DNA of 64,000 nucleotides from Nemania diffusa (Eukaryota > Ascomycota > Sordariomycetes > Xylariales > Xylariaceae), in assembly GCA_038501195.1 (NCBI GenBank), contig JBBPUQ010000003.1, positions 4,432,501-4,496,500 of the forward strand. The letters run 5' to 3'. The position numbers and the translations under genes are program-made. A model generated the notes under the pieces. The model did no database searches. It saw nothing but the letters and a program-made list of their open reading frames with translations, and was not told the origin of the DNA. The stretch's first letter is position 1. Every line of letters begins with the position of its first letter. Shown here one piece after another: positions 56,501 through 64,000 of the stretch.

Positions 56501-59500
56501 ACGGAAGGTCGTGCGCATATTCCGCTCCATAGACCGCGTTCTCGATTCACGGGAGGACGACGAGTGAGCGAGAGAGAGAGATTGCCGACCAGACTTGAAG
56601 ATTCCACCCTGGGTGATGAGAGAATGACTATCTGTCATCATCAACCTTATAGGCAGGAGGAAGTGTAAGAAGTTGATGATATGACGTGCCCCATCAGGTC
56701 GCAATGGGCCATGGCCATGTCATGGCCATGTGTGGGGTTGGTCCGGTCTTTAAAGTAATCTCATGGCAGCCAGCGTACCTACATTGCTCTACGTCGTTGA
56801 ATGGACATCAAGTCATTCCAAGATGCGACCTAGGCTCTAAGGCAAGTCGACATCGGATGTCTTTTGCAGCAAAAAGAAAAAGCTAGTGGGCCGCAGAAAC
56901 GTGCGAACCCAAAGTTTGCTGATGTATGTATCTGGTCTGAATTGGCTTGTGACACTGCATTCGGTCGTATGCGTAGACGTCTGTTGACTCCAAGTGGTCG
57001 GTAATTCCCGTCGGCTATGGGGATGCGCTCGGGAAATACATGATCTGTCGAGAGGCCTGCTCGAATCATCTCGACTGGGGACAAGGAACAAGGGCCAACA
57101 CGCTCGACCACGCGTTTCAAAACTTCGATCAGAGTACTGCGAGGGTTGGGATATACCTGGCTCTCTGCTAGCTGTAGGCTGTATGTGCTGAGTTTATTCA
57201 TTAGCAAGACCCGACGATCTCTTTGACGCTGCCAGGGTAAGCCAGATGAAAGTCCCTACCCAGGAACCTTGACAGAAACAATTCTAGGGTCCATGGTTAG
57301 GTGGTAGAATTGAATCTGTGTATGTATGCACAGATGAGATCGTATAGCGGGTTTGAAACAGAACTCAAAGATCGACCTGTGGCAATCTAAGCTCATCTGC
57401 ACATATCATACCTCGTGGTCACGAGGCATGTATGTAGATAGTTAACTCAATGTTGGTTCGTCAATAAGACGCATGAATCTTAGTGCCTACGCCTTGCTGA
57501 CGCTGGTGAGATGAAGCTGGGACGCCGAAACCACATCGAATTATATTGCAACGGGCGGGCGAGCGAGACGGTCTGGAACGAAGTTACTGTCTCCATGCGT
57601 CTCCCTAAGTACGCATAGGGTCAGCTGGGCCCTTTAGAAGTCCCAATTTGCTGAATGCAACGAAATAGAGCAGACTGTGACACGGCATGTCAAGCGTAGA
57701 CTTGATCAGCTGTTTCCGTAGACATCTAGCGTGACGCCACGCAGCTTCGGATGCATACGATACCTGCCCGAACCTCCAAAGCCAAGCGCGACACCAGAGA
57801 TGAAGGGTAAAAGGTAACGTTGGAATTGGTACCTACTCGCGGTTACAGAACCATGCTCCCTGGGGCAATACAACGTATCGTGGGACATGTATTGAGGCTT
57901 CTGGGCGGAGAATTCTGGAGCTCTGCAGTGCGGCAGACTTCGCACTCGCCCGTGGGTTTTATGTTTATATGTCTGTATGCAGGTATGTACAGAGGATGGT
58001 TGAGGGTCAATCCTCACCCGATTCTCACAACCTATTCAGTCCTAGCCGCGAGTGTGCACACAATAACATACCTAGCGGCGGTAAAATAGAGTGATGCACA
58101 AAAGCCACCCGCTTTTTCTTCTTTTATTACTCCACGAGCCGCATTCTATCTAGCTAGCATTCTACGATTGAAGGGGCGAACTTGATTCGGGAGCTCAGTA
58201 CATGTACATACTGTAGGTCGACGAATTTCAGCTCTCATCAATTGAAGCGGCACTCTTTTCCCGATTCTCGGTGTGTAAGTCATCAATGCATACGTAGTCT
58301 CGTATCATTCCAACAGTGAGCAGCGGCTCTTCTCCTGACCTGATTGGTACACAGGGTACGCAGTATTCGAGCATCAACTTGCACATCATGGGTATGTCGA
58401 CCAGGGGTCCTGTAGTTACTTACATACGACAGTCCCGAACGCGCGAATCTACTTTCTCTTGGCGAACTCGGCGAGAAAATGTCTTGCATCTCCTACTGCG
58501 GCCTACGATACTGTACTGTATCATGTATGTAGTGTCTAGTGCAGTAGGAGAGTCTGCAGGAACGTTTCTCCTCGAGCAGGAAAACCCTGCGGCGGTGAGC
58601 AGAAACCAGCTGGCCCACGTGTTTTTATTCATTCTGAGTTTCTCTCTGCGTTACTCGGATCGGTTGATGCAAAAAACCCCACGCTAGTTTAGAACAAAGC
58701 ACGATGATGCAATGCGATATTCACACTACACTAGTGTATGTAAGTGCCTATGCGAGCTGAGAACGACTATGAGAATGACTATGAGGGGAGATATCCCGTA
58801 TTTCGTGGGCGAATTTTATTCTGGAAGAACTGGGGACCTCCATACTGTAGATACTATTCTGCATAGAGTATGTATCTACGCTACAGAGTACGCGCTACCT
58901 AGAATCCTAGACACACCAAATAATAATAACTACCTACGCATAGATCTAACCTAGATAGTACGTGGAGAAGATATCCCCTTAATCTCGACAAACACCTTTT
59001 TACACTGGGTAAGTACATAGGTATCTATCTAGATACTGCTCCCAATCTAGGTATCTATTTGGGCAACAGCCCACATCATCAAGATCGTAGCGTGCTCCGT
59101 AGTTACCTGGGACCCTCCCGACCAGCTGGTTGGAACTATCTGAATCTGAACCGCACACAGACTTTGGCCTGACCTTGAGCCGTAGAGGCCGAAATGAATG
59201 GCAAACTTTGGGTGGTCGTTTCATAGTACCTACGCATAAGGGCTGGATACTTACAGACTAAGTAAGAGGTAGGGATGAGGGCACTTAAAACTCTTTATCA
59301 CACGGGAAGACTACCTACTTAACGTTAGTACTGAGGAAGTTTCGTACTGACCGCTACTGTGAAATCTATACGTAAGCGACGAATAATATATGTAAGAAGA
59401 GTTACCCGTAGTATTGATAGCGGCCTGACTGGGATAAGACACCTTGCCTTGTATAAGTGCCGAATGGGCATATCAGGACACCTCACCTGAAATGGTAACT

Positions 59501-61734
59501 TCAATATGTATATACTGTACTAGGTATAAGTACAGCAGTATTCACACACTTGCGTGTAAGAATTAATCAAATCTGGTTGCTTATTTGTCAGGTGTAGAAC
59601 TATAATTCGACAACAAGGCGATAAATTCACACAGTGTCAGTAGGTTTTATACACACATAGTAGTATTTGTGGCTGGCTATGTATGAAGATCAATGGCGAG
59701 AAAATATGGATTATATGAAGCTCCTGCAGACGGTTAATTACCGTATCTATCTACTGACTGAAGGACTGCGTGCCATTGGATAGGAGACTATCGAAAATAC
59801 ATACACTCGAGTCTACTTCCGAGTAGAATTTCAGGCCTAAATAGCACGCATTTGGGTACCCATTGTACGCATACTCTGTACATACCTACCTAGGATGATC
59901 AGTCCCTACCGACATATGTACATATATACCTAGACCGACACCAGCCTAGTGCGAACACTGACTTAAGAAAAACACGACAGACAAACGGCCAAATTATCAA
60001 TGCCAAGACGAGGAATAGCCCCAAACGACTTATACAAGCCGTGAGATCCCGGCCACATAGTAGTGATATTGTATATGTTCTGCTTGCTAAAAGACATCAA
60101 ATACTAGATAGTATCGAGCCCACGTACATAAACAGCTTTATGGAGAGAGTAAATCCCGCAGACTCTAGTTTCAGTTTGTGGAGAGCTGCTATACGTCATG
60201 GGGAAATTATGACTGACAATTGCATTAATGTCTCGTTTATCTGCCAAAGGTTGTAAAAACTACCTCCATACTTGTACCTACCTCCCTACCTCCCGGTGGC
60301 GAGGCAGTAATTTGCACTTTTCTGTACAGTACGGTGCCTACATACCTAGGTACGGTAGGTGCGCTACGTACAGCCTCAGGTACCTAACCTACCTACAGTG
60401 AATTATCCAGTGTTTATCTACTGCCCACACCTTCAATCTCAGCACATTCGGTCCCTTGCTATTTCTTGTCTAGCGCGATAGTAATCAATGCTTGTTGATG
60501 AAGACCTCCAATGGGAGCGGACTGCATCCTGGTCTCATCACCAAATTCCATCGAAACTTGAAGCACGTCAATTGGCAATGTTAAGCATTGTGCTAGAATG
60601 GGCCTGCCAAGTCGTCAGTACTTGAAACACCCTGGGACAAACACGAATTCCGAGGCTACTGATACGCCTCCTGTACAGTACTTGTAGGTAGATCGGCTTT
60701 TACTTTTAACACTCCAAAAATCTTGTTTACCTATCCAGGGCTTTTTTTGTCGCCCGTGGTGCAAATTAATTACTAAGTAGATAGGCTCGATCTGTCGAAT
60801 TTCGTAGATACTAACACACCTAAGCATGTCTGTCGTACGCCTCATCTAGCTCCCTCTACCCAACAAATGACCCTTACATAGTAGCTAGAGGTGTTGATCA
60901 GAGACAGACGGTGTCCGCATTTGGATGATGATGTTATTCAAACCAACTTGTTGGCAAGGGTGTTTGCGCTGAGCAACAGTCAAAACAAGTTGCTTTCCTG
61001 ATTCTGCCGGCTCAGATTCTTAATTATTTACAGCGAACATCCATGCTTCTCGCATGCCTTGTGATGTGTGACTGGAGTGGGAGAGATCCAGGCTACTGCG
61101 TAGGTGGTAGAATCTGCATGGCTGGATCCTGTCCCTATGGCCTGATACTGTACAGTGCTGCATACGGCTATATCTGTGCATACCTACGGGCTACATACCT
61201 ACCTACATACGTGGTTCTTTAGGGATAGGTAGGTGGCGTAAGCAGCCGCACCCAGTCCTAATGTTTACTTATTTGGCAGGTAGTTTCTCAGAGATACTAA
61301 TCGAGATATTATACCTACACTACCACTCGTAGTAGCGGTATGACATCGCCCCAACTCCTGACTTTTACGCTACATGCATTGTTTAGACATATTAAAATGA
61401 ATAGGATAGACGGATCAATGCGGAGGTGCACAAGGTTTCCATAAGTACTTACTAGACACTTCCACTTACGTACAGTAGGGGTCCAGGTAAGCAGCCAGTA
61501 CGGGGAAAGAGGTAAGTACTTTCTAGGTTATGTAGGCATGCGCACCTTCAGGTATCTATTGTACTGCTCCGCGCATTATTTAGCACGACCAGAATCGACT
61601 GTTAGAGCGGCACACCCTTCTTATGCAGTACTAGTGTAGTGTACAGTAGCGTATACGCGCTGCAGGGGAGTATAGCGCATTCTGTACACTACCTAACCTG
61701 GGATGTATGGGTGTGTTCTGTACCTAAGGTCTAC
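53589..61734. other. Gene-poor interval, about 8 kb
   Basis: No frame longer than about 125 codons, and none with recognisable motifs or a convincing splice model. Base composition drifts: 55400-56300 is AT-rich, and 56300-57200 is more balanced with overlapping frames on both strands. From about 58900 onward TAGG/CCTA, GTAC and CTACGCATA words dominate, especially at 59010-59060, 59885-59935, 60275-60400 and 61135-61230. Possible contents are distal control sequence of the gene at 62935, unrecognised long non-coding RNA, or old decayed insertions. No transposon ends or RNA genes could be assigned. Confidence 0.4.
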
Positions 61735-61830
61735 TGTAGGTAGGCTGTAGGTAGGCACCAGCCTACCGAGCTACCTAACCTCCCTTAGGTACGCTACTTG
61801 TCTTCTGGTGTAGGTAGGTACAGAATACCC
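61735..61830. repeat. TAGG/CCTA cluster with a 9-bp inverted repeat
   Basis: GGTAGGCTG (61739-61747) and CAGCCTACC (61759-61767) form a hairpin with an 11-nt loop made of the same words. CTACCTAACC, CTTAGGTACG and GTAGGTAGGTACAG follow. Confidence 0.65.
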
Positions 61831-62934
61831 TGCAGGGCAACATGCACCCGCTGGTATGGCGCCCCCCCCGATACCCACAACCGTTCTGCGATCTTCCCTG
61901 CCATTGGCACTTCGCGTTCCTGTTACGTCCCCAGATTCAACTCATCCATTTCATCCTGTGTCGATGCAGTCAACCTCCCATTCCCTCCTTCTTCCATCCC
62001 AAATGCTCTTCTGAATACCATCATTCTCTCCTTCTTCACCCCCTACACCCCCTCGCGTTCGTTCTTCCCTCACTTGTTCTTCGATTCTCAGCCTACTAGT
62101 ACATACTCTTCTTTCCTACCCCCCAGGTCTAAGACAGTTTTTCTCCTTGACGTGATCTTCTGCCTTCCCCTTTGCTGAGGTTTGTTGTCCCCTTTTTAAC
62201 ACTAGGACCCTAGTCTGCCATCCCTTTTTCCATCCAACCGTTCTGGCAACATTGCTCTTCTTCGCAGTCTGTCTTTACATCCTGCCACCCTCCGTCCCGG
62301 CTCTCCATCCATCCATCTCATCACTAAACAATACCGTATCAAGATTATTTCGTCTGTTCCTAGGTGGCCACCGTTGACATCGTGACAAGTCTTTCCCATG
62401 TCCTTCTATTAGACCAAATCGTATACCTCTCCGCGTGTCCTCTGGCACTAGCGGCCCAACCGTCCCACCAATTGCCCGTCCTTCAAATACGAGTTGGTCG
62501 CAGTGCTCGATCTTTCGGCGTCGACTACGGTAAAAGTAGTTGGCTAGCCGAAGATCTATTGTTTCCCTCGGGTCGCGGGCGTCCTCTCTTTCCGACCATC
62601 TCCTTTCATTTCCAACGCCTCGAGACAACGGCAACCTGTAATAAGGGCTTCACAAGCTGTTTAAGGTACATTAACTCGAAGCCCTTTTCACAATCGCCCT
62701 AAGCGTTATAGAAATGTGTCGAAGTGGCAAATGATTGTTATTAGCTTCTAGGGATGAATGATAGGGCGACTCATACATTTTGCTAACTTGGGACAACACA
62801 ATTAGATTTCCTAGATCCGCTCGAGAATTTTGATAACCGTTAAACGTATCCAATAGTGAGAGCTATTGGAAAGACGTGGCCTTCGTACTAAGAGGTCTCC
62901 AACAACTCGATTTCTCAGCCCCTACTCCCCTATC
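61831..62934 (+). promoter_or_regulatory. Pyrimidine-rich leader/promoter of the gene at 62935
   Basis: From about 61975 to 62300 the plus strand is dominated by C and T runs (CTTCTTCC, CCCCCTACACCCCC), the usual composition around fungal transcription starts. Frames here are short and overlap on both strands. A long leader of around 800-1000 nt, perhaps spliced, is likely. Confidence 0.4.
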
Positions 62935-64000
62935 ATGGCTGCATTGGTTCAAACATACCCTCAGCAATCTGGAACTGTGACCCTGCTGCAAACAAGACCA
63001 GACTCGGCCACGGGAATCATGTCAGGCACACCACAAGGACACTCTGGTCAGGCATATGGCAACCCCCAAAGAAATGTTTATCATGGATCCTCAGGAAGTG
63101 TAGGGGGCCAGGTAGGATACCGAAGCGGTTCTGTGGCCCCCATTCAACCGTACGCGTTTACCTCGACACCCAGCCTCGCTACTAGTGCGCAGCTCCCACA
63201 ACACGGAGGATATCGAACATCCTCGGGCACGACGGTACCTACTTTGCCACAGCTGGCAGATCTAAGAGCGCAGTCATCTATGACTGCCGCCCGTTCTCAG
63301 CTGAACCCTCAGCTCACATTTGCACAAGTTGCTGCTTCTAAGGCATCCCCCGAGAGATACAGACGACCAGCACCGAGACAAGTGGACTCGTCGACATCCA
63401 TAACCCAACCTCAGCAGACGCAAAGTGCCGTCCCGCCTGGCACAGGCATGCCTACGCCCGCTCAGCTCTATAATCCTAGGGCTGTACCTCGGAGTCCTGG
63501 GATGCTTGCTATTAGGCCCCAAAGTGCGCATGGCGCTTTGACAAGTGCAACAATGGACGATATGCATCTACATCGCCAACCTACTGAGGATGAGTCTAGA
63601 CGGTACCGACGGCGGAGTATTCACTCAATCAATTCATCGGATTTCAATGGTCTAGCTCCCCAGAACGTTAAACGCACAATGGAGATCTCCCCAACCGACG
63701 GAGCAACGGGTTCCAGGAAACAGGGTGGCAATGAGAAGGATCAAAAGCCGACGAGAGTTGTTCCCCTCCCTCCCCCAGCGGGCAATGCTTCTCATGTCAG
63801 AAATGGCAGCTCCGAAAGCATCGTCTCCAGTCGCAGTAGCAATTCACGGCCGTCTTCAGTGAGTCTATGTATCCGGCACCCAGATGTGATGCTTTGTTGC
63901 CCAATCAGATGTGCCGAACTGTGATGCTAACCTAATATCCACTTAGTCGGCGAATCGAAACTCCAATACCTCTCCCCCCACTGGTAGCCCCACCTCAACC
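62935..64000 (+). CDS. Ser/Pro/Gln-rich fungal protein of unknown function; 3' end cut by the window edge
   Basis: Exon 1 is 62935-63858 (308 codons). An intron follows with a GTGAGT donor, GCTAAC branch site and TTAG acceptor, and exon 2 begins at 63947 and leaves the window at 64000. So at least 326 residues are present. The start MAALVQTYPQQSGTVTLLQT was chosen because it is the first ATG in this frame with protein-like sequence after it. The product is intrinsically disordered: rich in Ser, Pro, Gln, Thr and Arg, with KASPERYRRPAPR, MDDMHLHRQ, ESRRYRRRSIHS and NGSSESIVSSRSSNSRPSS. The SP and RRxS sites suggest phosphorylation. Related proteins occur widely in Pezizomycotina as far as I recall, but I cannot assign a role. 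The missing C-terminus may carry the defining domain. Confidence 0.7.

Noticed and set aside
56830..57207. 125-codon minus-strand frame
   Set aside because: It looked briefly like a fragment of a larger enzyme, but no family motif could be named and neighbouring frames do not extend it.

Overview
This window is nuclear DNA from a filamentous ascomycete, most likely a Sordariomycete. I infer this from short spliceosomal introns of about 45-170 bp (GTRAGT donors, CTAAC-type branch sites, YAG acceptors), from protein-coding genes that all look Pezizomycotina-like, and from long intergenic stretches built from TAGG/CCTA words. Eleven protein-coding genes are supported. I recognised no CRISPR array, prophage, intact transposon, rRNA or tRNA gene.

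Layout, left to right. 1-2425 (-): a PPR protein that runs off the left edge. 3258-5156 (+): an ACP6-like histidine acid phosphatase, divergent from it. 6187-8604 (-): an MRN1/Nrd1-type four-RRM RNA-binding protein, followed by about 5.5 kb without a gene. 14080-15592 (-): a secreted agmatinase-family ureohydrolase. 17270-18323 (-): the Rho GTPase CDC42. 21811-22560 (+): the V-ATPase assembly factor VMA22. 23091-32286 (-): the checkpoint kinase TEL1/ATM in eight exons, divergent from NUP192 at 33720-39076 (+), the inner-ring nucleoporin. 42276-44275 (+): an INDA1-like amino acid permease in five exons. 45402-50373 (-): the chromatin AAA-ATPase YTA7/ATAD2. 53238-53588 (+): a 96-residue protein of unknown role. 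62935-64000 (+): the 5' part of a Ser/Pro-rich protein that runs off the right edge.

This is mostly a housekeeping neighbourhood: mitochondrial RNA handling, polarity signalling, vacuolar acidification, DNA damage signalling, nuclear pore, nucleosome dynamics, and nitrogen uptake and metabolism. The genes are unrelated and do not form a biosynthetic cluster. Exon boundaries were worked out by joining frames across plausible splice sites and checking that protein-family motifs are restored. Good examples are the CDC42 20-nt first exon, the TEL1 C-terminal WAAYA encoded in a 20-nt last exon, the agmatinase KWGTD/WAFSG junction, and an in-frame 72-nt NUP192 intron that a simple reading frame would translate.

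I did not find a convincing new multi-gene system. The items most worth checking are a compact stem-loop structure upstream of the agmatinase gene, the dispersed palindromic TAGG/CCTA motif confined to non-coding DNA, the uncharacterised 96-residue protein, the Ser tract and abrupt GC3 rise in the agmatinase gene, and the AT-rich island in the TEL1/NUP192 divergent promoter.
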